NCBI GenBank assembly: GCA_043228905.1
Contig: JBHGNT010000011.1
Span: forward strand, 6,510,001-6,574,000
Reading direction: 5' to 3'
DNA from: Azolla caroliniana
Taxonomy: Eukaryota > Polypodiophyta
Length of the DNA: 64,000 nt
The notes under the pieces were generated by a model, which ran no database searches, was not told where the DNA came from, and saw only the letters and a program-made list of their open reading frames with translations. Every line of letters begins with the position of its first letter. The stretch's first letter is position 1. Of the stretch, positions 30,969 to 41,300 are shown piece by piece. The position numbers and the translations under genes are program-made.

Positions 30969-33771
30969 ATGTTGGTATAACAGTCCCCGGTCCTAAAACT
31001 TATAACCGGAGGTGGATCGGCGATCCAATGCATCACCAGCCCAGTCAACATTTGTATATCTGACTAGCTTCCCGGCTATTTTGTGTTGGTATAACAGTCC
31101 CCGGTCCTTCATGCCACTAACAGACTGGAGTATCCGGTGTGCGCACTGAAGGTGCTCGACGGTCGGCTTCTACCTGAGCTGGCTGATCACTCTGACTAGA
31201 TAACTGATGTCGGGTTAGGTGATTGTCAGTAGATAAGGCTTCTGACAATTTGTCGGAATCGTTTCTCATTGCAGGCCGGTATGGAGTCGGGACGTAGCTT
31301 CAGGTTCTAGTCCAGGGGTGTAGGGATCGGTCGGCATTCCGTCATGCCAAACTTGTACAACATATTTAACACATAATGGTGTTGTGAGAGCAATATGCCA
31401 TCGAGGGTTCATATCACCTCGATCCCAAGAAAATAATGAAGGTCCCTAGGTCCTTCATTTCAAACGCGTCCGATAGCTGGGACTTCACTCGGCCGATTTC
31501 ATTGAGTCCGGGTCCGGTGATGACTAAATCATCTACATAAAGCAAAATGCAAACCGAACCGTCCGAACCATTCCGGATGAACAATGAAGAGTTGGACTTT
31601 GAGGCCGCAAACCTCGTCTTACGCAACGAGTGCATGATCTTCGCATTCCAAGCTCGGGGGGCTTGCTTCAGACCGTAAAGCGACTTCTTGAGTCGGCACA
31701 CTGCCGACTTGTTCATCTCTGATTGGAAACCGGGGGGTTGGATCATATAGACCCGTTCTTCAAGATCACCTTGAAGAAATGCATTCTTCACGTCCATTTG
31801 GTGAAGATGTCATCCCCTTGCCGAATCAACCGTCGGTACCACACAAACCGTCGTCATCTTCGCTACTGGAGCGAATGTCTCGTCATAGTCGATTCTGTGG
31901 GTCTGTGCGTATCCCTTCGCCACTAACCGGACCTTGTACCAGTTGACCGAACCGTTGACGTTGTCCTTTACCTTGTACACCATAACAGCACATCAATTTG
32001 CGTCTTTCATTGCTTCTATGTAGCTCTCCGGCTCACGCACTTCCGCCACCTTAGTCATGTACACATAGTGATGCGCCATGTACTCATTGTACCCGTACCT
32101 CATGACAGTTTTGTTTCGAAGGGTTGACCGGCGTAAGTTTTCATTACTTGGTTTAAGGCCCTTCTTGGCCGGTTCAGACTTCCTTTATGAAGATCCGCCT
32201 TCTTCCTTTCCAGAGTCGGATTCACGCCGATCCGACCCTCCATTGCCGATATCATATTCCGACATCTTCTTCTTCCCCTTCTCTTTGCGCGTGAACCGAC
32301 TCCTTGGTTCCTTGCGCGGAGAGAGCACGGTAGAGTCTCCACTACTCGCCGGTTCTTCATCCGACTGGTCATCCCGACTCAACCGCTCATTCAACCCACT
32401 TAGCCGGAATGAGATCGGACTCTAATCTAGAGTGTTGAGGTCTTCATCTTCTTCTTGGACCTCCTTGGGCTCACTAGCCTCATCTTCTGGAATCAGGTCT
32501 TAATCGGGAGTTGGAGTCGGTAGGGAGTACCATGATGCCGACTCATCAAACTCGACATCTCGACTTACTCGTACCTGTTTAGTTCGGGGATTATAACACT
32601 TATACCCCTTCTACTCATGCGAGTAACCGACTAGGATGCACTTCTCAGACTTCGGATCTAGCTTCCTCCGCTTCTCATCCGGTACATGCACATATGCTAT
32701 GCTACCGAATATCTGAAGGTGCCTCAAATTCGGCTTCCGCCCGAAATACATCTCATGTGCTGACACCTTGTTTCTGATCGGGTTTTGGATGTAAACGGTC
32801 ATTCGGACCGCCTCAGCCTAGTAGAATTGGGGCATGCTCTTCTCCTCCAACATTGCCCTTGCCGCGTCGACAATCGACGGGTTCTTTCTCTTGGCCACAC
32901 CATTTTGTTCCGGTGTGTATCAGCAACTGAATTCTCTCCGAATTCCGTTCTGCTATAGATAATTGTTGAATTGGCCAGAAAAGTATTCTTTTCCACCATC
33001 CGACCACAGGCACTTGCTCTTCCTCTCCGTTTCCCTTTCAACTAAGCTTTGAAGGTTCCGGAAACAGTCAAAGACTTCGCTTTTCTTCTCGATGAGATAG
33101 ATCCACGTGTGTGGGCTGTAGTCGTCGTTGAAGGAGATGAAATACCGACTCCCGCCAAGACTAACATTCTGTGCTAGTCCCCATACATCCGAATGGATTA
33201 GATCAAGCTTGTTATGGCTCTAGTTTCATTCGGTGGGGAATGGAAGCCGGTGTTGCTTCCTGAGTTGGTAGGCTTCACAAATTTCGGCTTTCTGGCCGCT
33301 AAATTTCGGCAAACCGACAACAACTTGTTTCGATTGCAGGTATTGAAGCCTCTAGCAATTGACGTGGCCGATCCACTTGTGCCACAAGTCAATGTCCAAC
33401 TTGACCTTCTGCCCTTTCGCCAACATAGTGGTGCCAATGTCATTAGTGTTGAGGATGAACATCCTCCCTTCTCCGTGCCCTTGCGCAATTATCCGGCCTT
33501 CTTCCTCGATGAAGAACCCGAGGTGCGTAAACCGCACCTGCATTCCCTGGTCGACGATTTGTCCAACCGATCCCAGGTTCTTTGTGATAGTCGGAACGTG
33601 TAATACGTTCATCAGCTTCCCCTTTGGTCCGACATGGGTTAAAGGGACTTCTCCGACATGCACAATCGGGTGAGGGGTGTCGTCTCCGGTTTCGACAATC
33701 CCTGGTTGTTCCGGTTTCTCCAAAAAAGAGAACCACTCTTCATGGCTCGTCATGTGGTTGGATAAACCCAC
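30969..33771 (-). pseudogene. Ty1/copia protease to RNase H, minus strand, broken
   Basis: From 33771 down: NHMTSHEEWF, NVLHVPTITKNL (after protease), LDIDLWHKWIGHVN (pre-integrase), integrase with HSDVWG, WSDGGKEYFSGQF, EQNGVAKRK, then KCILVGYSHE. RT follows with [11 protein letters not shown]-like [40 protein letters not shown] (near 31520) and FLG. RNase H remnants reach 30969, with a short duplication of GTTGGTATAACAGTCCCCGG (30973 and 31085). Many stops and frameshifts are present. It is cut at 33771 by an LTR and at 30969 by gypsy copy B. Confidence 0.9.
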
Positions 33772-34295
33772 GGGTATAGTGTATTAATCAACACTTAGAT
33801 AATAATATGAATTTAGATCAAAAGAAAGAGATAAAAAACTTGTGAATCCCCACAAGTATAGTTTATTAATCCTCCTTCTAAAAAATATTCAACAACATAT
33901 ACATCTTTCTCTCTTCCTTATATAGTGATGGAAGAATCTAAGTTTATCACATGCAAGCATCATGCCTTTTCTAACTTTCGCTTTCATGCACACTACATGC
34001 GCATGATTAGCTTTCTATCACATCTTTTCATTTAACTCAAGTGTGTATGCATGAATAACTTTTTCTATCATGCTTATCTATAATATTTACATGGGATAAA
34101 GTTTTGTATAACTTTAAAACTCATAATATGCTAGTACAATGGTAAGGCTTAAAATCGTTAACATGGAGGTACAAGGTTCCAATCTTGCCCTATGCATGTA
34201 ACATAATTATTGTAGTATTTTCTCCTATTTCTTTATACTTAGTCAATCGGGTACTCCACACATATTTTACGTAGTGTACAAAGTACACCATGACA
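33772..34295 (-). mobile_element. LTR fragment of a family A relative, minus orientation
   Basis: Minus start TGTCATGGTGTAC at 34295, a minus TATA box in CCTTATATAG (near 33915) and a tRNA-like module on + (34131-34187). Large parts match the family A LTR in reverse (ACTATATAAGGAAGAGAG region and GTGTATTAATTG). The 3' end is truncated near CCCGTGGG at 33775, and no internal region follows on either side. Confidence 0.75.
34131..34187 (+). other. tRNA-like module, antisense in LTR fragment
   Basis: A-box-like CTAGTACAATGGTAAGG (34131-34147) and B-box-like CAAGGTTCCAATCTTG (34172-34187). Confidence 0.6.
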
Positions 34296-35091
34296 ACGCT
34301 GGAACAATATCTTCGGTGTTTTCTAAGCTATCATCAAGATGACTTGGAGGATATTCTCCATTTCGCCGAATTTGCGTATAATAACTCTGTCCACTCATCG
34401 ACTAAGGTCACACCATTTTATGCTTATACGAGCTATCATCCCCAGTGGTGTGTTTTCGAAACTCCGGAGTTACCCACAAATCCTTGTGCAGAGGATCGTT
34501 TGGAGTGGCTACGCAAGATACAGGCAGATTTATCTACTCATTTACAACAAGCTCAACAAACACACAAGGATTATGTGGATCGTCATCGGCTTCCATCCAG
34601 TTTTAACATTGGAGATTGGGTATGGCTATTACGACGACACATCAAGACTACTTTGCCCATGCGATAAATTGGATTATCGACAATTGTGTCCTTTCCGTAT
34701 TATCAGAAAAATTAATGATGTCGCTTTTCGTCACGATCTACCTCCGCAACTACGGATACATCCGGTATTTCATAGTTCTCTTCTAGAACCCTATCAGGAC
34801 AACACTATCCCAGGTCATATCAAACCCCCTCCACCCCCGATCGAACTTGAAGATGGACCTAACTACGAGGTTGCCGCCATCCTTGATTCCAAGATTGTTC
34901 GCAACAAGCTCTACTATTTGGTCGATTGGCTAGGATATAGTCCCAGCGAGCGTACTTGGGAACCAATAGAGAATGTGACCAATGCTCGTGCTCTTCTTGA
35001 AGACTTCCATCATCAATATCCAAACAAACCGGGTCCTCAATCCAAAACGACTCGTAAAACTCCTCATTTTAAAGGGGGGATAGTGTCATGA
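34296..35091 (+). pseudogene. Ty3/gypsy integrase C-terminus with chromodomain
   Basis: Begins mid-integrase (TLEQYLRCFLSYHQDD, FAEFAYNNSVHSSTKVTPF), then DYVDRHRLPSSFNIGDWVWL. After a frameshift near 34665 come CPFRIIRKINDVAFRHDLP, HPVFHSSLLEPYQDN, and a chromodomain-like YEVAAILDSK, YYLVDWLGY, ERTWEP, ALLEDFHHQYP. A stop at 35089-35091 lies just inside the LTR. This is a chromovirus, a different family from copies A and B. The polypurine tract AAAGGGGGGATAG (35071-35083) leads into the LTR. Confidence 0.85.
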
Positions 35092-35485
35092 TATGGCAAA
35101 ATTCAAACCCATGACCTTATGTTACATGGGTCGAGCTCTTGCCATTAAACTATACATTGTAATACAAAGGATATTATTTTCATTTATTATTTCACTATAG
35201 AAAATTGATGTATATTTTAGATTTCTCTGGAACATTCTAGAAACTTCAGGAGTACTCCTGAAAACACTATATAAGAGGCACAAGTCATTATTTCGAACTA
35301 AATCGGTTCAACGCTAGTCTTAAGCCTCCTAGCTACTACTGTATTCTCTTCACATAATATATATCTTTTGTTATCATCATTCTCTCTCTCTCTCTTTCCT
35401 TCTCTCGAGAGTTCTACACCTCTCTTAGTACTAATCCTCATCTTTTAGTACTAATTACTTCTCTGTCTTAGTATTGTTCCTGACA
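35084..35485 (+). mobile_element. LTR of the chromodomain gypsy
   Basis: Starts TGTCATGATATGG after the polypurine tract and ends ...TTCCTGACA at 35485. TATA box CTATATAAG at 35267-35275; CT runs near 35380-35400. The first 70 bases contain an antisense tRNA-like module. The last ~39 bases belong to the segment that is duplicated at 36561. Confidence 0.75.
35098..35152 (-). other. tRNA-like module at the start of the chromodomain gypsy LTR, antisense
   Basis: Minus strand: A-box-like TAGTTTAATGGCAAGAGC (plus 35135-35152), then B-box-like GGGTTTGAATTTT (plus 35098-35110), followed by GCCA. This LTR belongs to another family than copies A and B. Confidence 0.55.
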
Positions 35486-35682
35486 GATGGCAGGACAACG
35501 AATGCCACTGAATTCTAGCTGGTTGTACTTGAAACCCTCTCTGGGAAGAGGTTGAAGAAGGAGGAGGCAGACCGCGCGGAGAGGCCGGTCCAGGAGGTCA
35601 CCAGATGGAATGATCCTATGCAGGAGCAGACCAGGTTCATAGAAGCGGTGTGCCCGAACTATGAAGTTCTAGTTGAGGAAAA

Positions 35683-36438
35683 TGTTGGGAGACAGGTCCC
35701 TCCGGATGGGAAGGGAGAAGAACAATGCTGATGAGCAAACTTGGCCGAGGCCGAAACCGGATGACGAGTACCTGGCTACGGAGAGCCGGATGGTGTAGAC
35801 CCGGTGAGAACCGGATGAGGAGTATCCAGCTACGGAGAGCCGGATGTTGCATACCCGGTGAGAACCGGATGAGGAGTACCCGGCTACGGAGAGCCGGATG
35901 GTGCAGACCCGGTGAGAACCGGATGAGGAGTACCCGGCTACGGAGAGCCGGATGGTGCAGACCCGGTGAGAAGTGCTCACTGGATGAAGAGACATATTCG
36001 TAAATATGTTTCTGAGAGTCCATCGTGGCTATATTTGTAAATAGCCGAAAAGTCATATTAGTATAAATATGACTTAGGGCAAACTTTTGTATTGTTGGTT
36101 GTCATTCTTGTTGGCGCGAGAGATCAGAGCGCGTAATTGTGTACAGAGAGAGAGAGAGAGAGAGGAAGAGGTCGTTGCCTCTGTTGTAACCGCCGCTTGT
36201 GGCGAAGATAGAAAGCTCGAGGTTGTTGCCTCGGTGCGTTACTGTTGTACACTGTAACATAGTGATAGTTTGCAGCCTGTGGGCTGCCGTGGTTTTTCCC
36301 TAGTTTGGTTTTTCCACGTAAACATCCTGTGTACCCTTCTCTTCATTGTGTCGTGCATTTATTTCCCGTTTTTCTGTGTATGATTCTAAGCTCGGCTGTG
36401 GCCGAGCGTTGCGTATAGGGAGCGTGTAGTTCCTGTCA
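35683..36438 (+). mobile_element. Solo LTR with TSD GAAAA
   Basis: Starts TGTTGGGAGACAGG, ends CCTGTCA, flanked by GAAAA at 35678-35682 and 36439-36443. The intact duplicate at about 36800 shows the empty site. Contains four 54-bp repeats, a TATA box (AGTATAAATATG near 36062) and a GA run (36147-36163). It is related to the solo LTR at 38440 around GTAAATAGCC...AGTATAAAT. Confidence 0.9.
35752..35968 (+). repeat. 54-bp tandem repeat, four units, inside solo LTR
   Basis: CCCGGTGAG recurs at 35800, 35854, 35908 and 35962, exact period 54. Units are built from GAGAACCGGATGAGGAGTAC and GGCTACGGAGAGCCGGATGG. The period is 18 codons, so both strands stay open, giving spurious repetitive ORFs. Confidence 0.9.
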
Positions 36439-36560
36439 GAAAAACGGGTCCGAAAAGCCGGAGGGGCCGGTCCCTCTAACCGATGTCACACCCATAGTGG
36501 GCCAAAAAAAATGACGGGGGCTCGGCCGGCCCACGAGAGAAGATGAAATTTCCGGGCTAG

Positions 36561-37720
36561 TACTAATTACTTCTTTGTCTTAGTACTATTCCTAATAGAT
36601 GGCAGGACAACAAATGACACTGGATTCTAGCGGGTTGTACTTGAAACCCTCTCTGGGAAGAGGTTGCAGAAGGAGGCGGTGGACCGCGTGGAGAGGCGGG
36701 TCCAGGTCACCGAATGGAATGATCCGGTGGAGGAGCATACCAGGTTCATAGAAGCAGCGTGCCCGAACTACGAAGTTGTTCTAGTTGAGGAAAAACGGGT
36801 CAGAAAGGCCGGAGGGGCCGGTCCCTCTAACCGATGTGATAGCCATATCGGGCCAAAAAAAATGACGGGGCGGCCCACACAAGAAGACGATATTTTTGGG
36901 CTTCTGGTTGAGCTTGGAGATAGAGAGAGTGACGAACCAACAGAAGGTCTTGGAGGAATGAATCCTTGACAGCTGGGTGGAACTCACCCTGGAGGTGCTT
37001 GGGATTGCCAGGAGGGAGTTCCATGATTCTATCGTCAACCTCGTGAAAAGAAAGCGACTTTTGTTGGAGTCAAGCTGGAGAAGCCTGTCAAGGTAAAAGC
37101 AGCCCACATCGAAGAGGTGTCTATGGAAGAAGAGTTTTCGGATAGCCATTTCCTAAAGCCACACTGGGCAAGAGCAACGATGGAGACCCCGGTGCGGATT
37201 GGGGACGTGAAGGAACCGGTAATAGCACTTATAGACCATGGATCAGAAATCGATCTGATGTCAATGGATTTCTATAAGAATAGTAAATGGCCGATCAACG
37301 CCAAGCATGGATGAAAGATACACGCGGTGACCCGAGCCACGGAGGAGCGACACAGAGTGTGCCCGAATGTCCGAACGAAGGTCAACGATGTCGACATTGA
37401 CCAAAACTTCTTCATGCAGGAGAAATCCTCCCATCCGATCATCCTCGGCGAACCATACATCACGGCGGCTCGGATGGAGACAAAGGTGTTGGACAACGAT
37501 TCAGCCTACACGAGGGTCAAGAGTCAGGACGGTCGACATTCCGTCCAATTCTTGACGGTCCGACTGAACCACGAGCGGGCGTCGGTCGCACAATGTACCC
37601 CTACCTTCCCTCCGGGCCTGAGAGATCTAGAGATCGCGCACCATCTTCGTCAACTCATCCAATGTCGTGTCTACTGACGAGCCGTCAACCACGTTGCCCA
37701 GAACCAGGCCCAACTCAAGT
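36561..37720 (+). pseudogene. Gag-like and protease fragment of a gypsy (family A relative)
   Basis: Gag-like frame from 36664 (TEWNDPVEEHTRFIEAACPN), a broken linker, then protease from 37117: EEEFSDSHFLKPHWARATME, VIALIDHGSEIDLMSMDFYK, stop near 37312, DVDIDQNFFMQEKSSHPIIL, GEPYITAARMETKVLD. It again has Asp-His-Gly-Ser-Glu. The fragment stops near 37590 and changes to minus-strand gag of a related element. Confidence 0.8.
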
Positions 37721-38088
37721 CGTCTTCTCGTTTAGTTCGATCGAGTCGGAACGTCCTCCGTTATACTTCTCGTGCCTAAGCCGGTCGACAACAACCATTC
37801 GTCGTTCCACTCCCATCGTTTATCGAATTGGCCGCAGACTCGGTTTACCACGGCGTAGTCAGTTGCGAGCCCTTCGTCCGTTTCTAGCAGGAGACCGAAA
37901 TTCTCTCGATCATGTGGATCGACCGACTTGATGAAAAGGAGGACCTTGCTAGTGTCGAGCACCGTCTGGTCTAGCGTTGATAAGCGTGCAAACCGCTTCT
38001 CAAACTCCTAGAGAAGCACGTATGTGTTTCGTCCCTTGCCGGGGAGCTTGACCCACTCCATAAGCTCCCTCATCGACAACCGAAGCAA
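37721..38088 (-). pseudogene. Gypsy gag fragment, minus strand
   Basis: Minus-strand text LPGKGRNTYVLL, EFEKRFARLSTLDQTVLDTS, KVLLFIKSVDPHDRENFGLL resembles copy B gag (SSFESRFGRLSVRDQAIL, IMFLRAVDIRDRKDIGVLLE). It is joined head-to-head to the protease fragment on its left and is followed by copia DNA. Confidence 0.7.
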
Positions 38089-39540
38089 GTTGTCGAGTCC
38101 ATATCTTTCAAGGAGTCGCTTCAACATGCAATCGGCCAAATCTGCTTCAACCCCGCTCCATATTGATCTTCGGTTGTCTCAGCGAGACTGTTGGACATCC
38201 GGTCCAGAGGGGGAAGATATGAAGTCGGTACCATATGCACCAGTAGTCGGCTCCTTGATGTATGTGATGGTCGCAACACGACCTGAAATTGCTCATGTCG
38301 TCGGAGTTGTCAATAGATTCATGCATAATTCTGGTCGATCGCATTGGAACGCAGTTAAGCATGTGTTCAAATACCTTGTGGGCACAAAAGACTATGGCGT
38401 CCTATTCGGCCCGACTGATACATTAGGCGTAGTCGGTTATGTTAGGAATATGTCCATCTCGTGGGAGGAGTTGACTGCTCAGAGAGAGCCAACAGTCGAA
38501 GACTAGGAGGTGCCGACTATTCGGGCCGAGTGCCGGTGGTTGAGGAGTCGATTGCGTGAAAGTTGACTGTGAGAGTCGACTAGGTGAGTTGACAGAAAGG
38601 AGATCCAAGTCGAAGACACGACTGACTAGTCGGGCCGAACCGGATGGTCGATGACCAGACCGACTAGACAGTCAACACTTATTATTATAGATAATAATTA
38701 GTGATGTGTAGTAGGGGCTACACTTGTAAATAGCCAATACTGTGTATTAGTATAAATACACCTAGGGCAATCAATGTATGAAAAAAAAATACACGCAGAA
38801 TAGGTGAATGTATGAGTCTCAGTAGTGTAGCGCGACAGAGAAGAGTGTGTGTGAGAGTGTGAGTGAGTGAGTGGCGCCATAGTTGTGTTTAGTGACAACA
38901 TACGCCAAGAGCCCTGAGAGGTTGTTTACACTCTGTGTAGGGAGAGTGTTGTACTCTGATCTCGTTGTTGTATATCCATTGTATAGTGAAGCTTCGTTCT
39001 TCGTGGTTTTCTCCCGCGTTGGGGTTTCCAAGTTAAATCTATGTACACCATTTTTTGTGTGTCAGAGTTGTGTATTTCAGCATATTCATTTTCTTGTGGA
39101 TTGACACTTCATTTCTCGATAGGTTATACCAACTCAGACTTTGCCGGTTGTGTGGACAGTAAGAAGTCAATGATCGGATATTGCCTCAAATTCGGCAATG
39201 GAGCAATCTCGTGGAAACCAAAACTTCAAGAGTGCACTTCCACATCAACAACCGAGGTTGAATACGTAGCCGCGTCCGATGCGGCGAAAGAGGCTTTATG
39301 GCTCTGTCAGTTGGCGCACACATTTCGACAAGTCGACTCTGACGAAGCTCCAATTTTCTACAGTGATAGTCAGGGTGTTGTTTCTCTATCAAAAAATCTG
39401 ATTCATCACAACGCTTCCAAGCATATCGACGTTCGATATCACTTTGTTCGGGACTGTGTCATTTAAGGGAAAATCGGCCTCGAGAAGATACCTATAGTCG
39501 ATAATGTTGCAGATGGGATGACCAAGTGTCTTTCGGCGGA
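38089..39540 (+). pseudogene. Ty1/copia RT end and RNase H, interrupted by a solo LTR
   Basis: RT C-terminus: RFNMQSAKSASTPLHIDLRL, PYAPVVGSLMYVMVATRPEI, HWNAVKHVFKYLVGTKDYG. It is interrupted at 38440 and resumes at 39122 with GYTNSDFAGCVDSKKSMIGY, STSTTEVEYVAASDAAKEAL, FYSDSQGVVSLSKN, SKHIDVRYHFVRD, a TAA near 39465, and VADGMTKCLSADQF. It belongs to a copia lineage distinct from the other three (AISWKPKLQ in place of AWSSKKQ). The 5' two thirds are missing. Confidence 0.85.
38440..39121 (+). mobile_element. Solo LTR in copia RNase H, TSD GGTTA
   Basis: TGTTAGGAATATGTCC...TCTCGATA, 682 bp, flanked by GGTTA at 38435-38439 and 39122-39126, splitting the codons of ...VVGY|TNSDFAG. TATA box AGTATAAATAC near 38750; AC/GT-rich stretch near 38840-38870. 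Similar core to the solo LTR at 35683. The 3' end (TA rather than CA) suggests one point change. Confidence 0.85.
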
Positions 39541-39799
39541 TCAATTCTGATCCCTTCGGCACTAGATGGGCGTAGAGAAGAATCAATCCGATTTAGTCAG
39601 ACATTTAAGGCGTTCTCGAACAATCGACATCAACAATTCGAAGATCGGCTTCAGTTCTTCCAACCCTGGCCGACTCGGCCTTCTAATCTCGGATTTTGCC
39701 GATTCGAACAAAGTCGATATGTTCGATAACTTTGTATAATCTGTAACTCTTATTTATTCTTTTTATAGAATTTTGGTGTATACACCCATTACGGGGGAG

Positions 39800-40200
39800 T
39801 GTCAAATATGGGTATATAATGGCCGTATTCACATTGTCCCCTTGGACAAACTAGATGTAGGACAATTTTCTAAATATGCCAAAGGGTAGTTGCCCTAGCC
39901 CAGTTAGTGTATAACGGGCTTTGTAACCTAGTTTGTAAAGTTGTTGTTGTTGTTGTAGTTATTGTTGCCTCCATTTTGTTGTAACTTGAAGTTCAAAAAA
40001 ATACAGTTACATACTTGCTTGTGCCATCATTGTTTCTTCTTCTTTTCCTCATTGACTAGTTGATATTGTGTTATGATGTAGTTGTCTATTACTCTCAACT
40101 ATTTATGTCTTCTCTCTGACAATCTTCATAACTAAGAGTGTTGAGATATTGTTCCGCATCTAGACGGCCGCTTTCAACATAGGGCTCATCGTTTCTGTGT
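39800..40200 (+). mobile_element. 3' LTR of the interrupted copia
   Basis: Polypurine tract ACGGGGGAG precedes TGTCAAATATGGG at 39800. Short TTG repeats (39941-39960) and CT-rich sequence follow; the 3' end is not resolved. The stretch 39541-39799 before it is noncoding. Confidence 0.55.
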
Positions 40201-40529
40201 GTTTGGAGCTTGAAGATCTATTGTTGGCCGAGTCCGGTTAAATCCATTATTGGTTTTCTGTCATTTAAATCCATTACTGGTTTATTGTGTCTGAATCTCT
40301 CGCTCTTTGTGTTTAGGTCCGCATTCTCATTTATGTTTCTGTCCGCCTTTGTGTATTTACTTGAGTCTCCGAGCCCGTGTGCTCATCTTTTGGAATCCAA
40401 CGATAGGCCCGACTTGGATACACGTTTGTGAGCTCGTGCGCTCCATGAAGATCTCCGACAACCAAACCGGTTAGTCACTACAAGCTTGTGGTCTTCCTTT
40501 GACTCCTTAGTACAAGACCTTGATGGTCT

Positions 40530-41300
40530 GCTCGATCCAACATGTACACGCGGATATCTGCGACAACGGGACAAGGGTAGCCGTATCAATTACAGAGAAG
40601 CGGATAAAGGTCTTCAAGAAGTGGTAGGAGGCGACACCGGAACACGGAGATGGAGGACGAGGAGCCGGATGAGGACCAGATCGGTGATGGTTTAGAGGAT
40701 TACGAGAAAGGATCAGTTTGGAATTCTCCACAGCTGTACTAGTTGGCACATGCCGAAGGATATGCGGTTTTGTGGGGGTGGATGTCATGGAGGATTCTGG
40801 CCACAAGGGGAAAACTCGTCGACCGCGTGTGAACAAGGGTGTGGGATTGATCATTTTGAGAGGGGAAGGTGTTGTCGGATTGCGCCATGAAGTGTTGTGG
40901 GTTTCCTGCTCCGTGCATTCGGTGAGGTGGGTGAGGCCTGTACTCGCGTAGGAAGCCCATGTGCTCCTGACCAAAGGCTCACCGATATGTGTGTGGGTGT
41001 TGAGCTTGAAGCTCTGTTTGAGGCCGGAGGCCATTCTTTGTATTCTTGTCTGCACTTAATCGATTATTTGATTTTGATGCATCCGGTGTACTCTTCACGT
41101 GGTCTTTGTTTCTGGTCTATCCGCTTTGCGAATAATCGAGTGTCCGGAAAGGGGTCGTCTCTTCTCCGCTCTGTTCTACGTTTGCTGACCTATGTCTGCG
41201 AGCCCGTGTGCTCAGTGAACGGAATCCGGTTGCCAGGCCGGATCGGTAGCTCAAACTCACTTGTTACTCATTCTTTAGCTCCCCAGTGGTCCTGCCCGAG
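40530..41300 (+). pseudogene. Decayed gypsy integrase tail and LTR
   Basis: About 40555-40620 reads DNGTRVAVSITEKRIKVFKK, a decayed version of the family A integrase end (RVPIAGKRVKIFKKR). A purine tract in TTGTGGGGGTGGA and TGTCATGGAGGATTC (from 40785) then echo the family A PPT/LTR junction. The rest to 41300 has no structure I can resolve. The stretch 40201-40530 shows nothing recognisable. Confidence 0.5.

Larger units (their letters stand above)
35447..36913 (+). repeat. Tandem duplication of LTR end plus gag-like start, one copy carrying a solo LTR
   Basis: The segment GTACTAATTACTTC...GATGGCAGGACAAC...TTGAGGAAAA...GGCCGGTCCCTCTAACCGATG occurs at 35447-36560 and again at 36561 to about 36913. 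After removing the 756-bp solo LTR and its 5-bp duplication from copy 1, both units are about 350 bp. The encoded text (VERRVQVTEWNDPVEEHTRF, CPNYEVVLVEEKR) looks like gag of a family A relative. Confidence 0.8.

Noticed and set aside
31000-31110. The copia at 16.1-16.4 kb and at 31-33.8 kb as one element split by the gypsy block
   Set aside because: Both pieces contain the same DWA.DA.DRRSTS segment, so they overlap and are probably two copies, unless a local duplication occurred.
35637-36056. Repetitive frames on both strands (HPALRSRVLLIRFSPG-type)
   Set aside because: Produced by the 54-bp (18-codon) tandem repeat inside the solo LTR.
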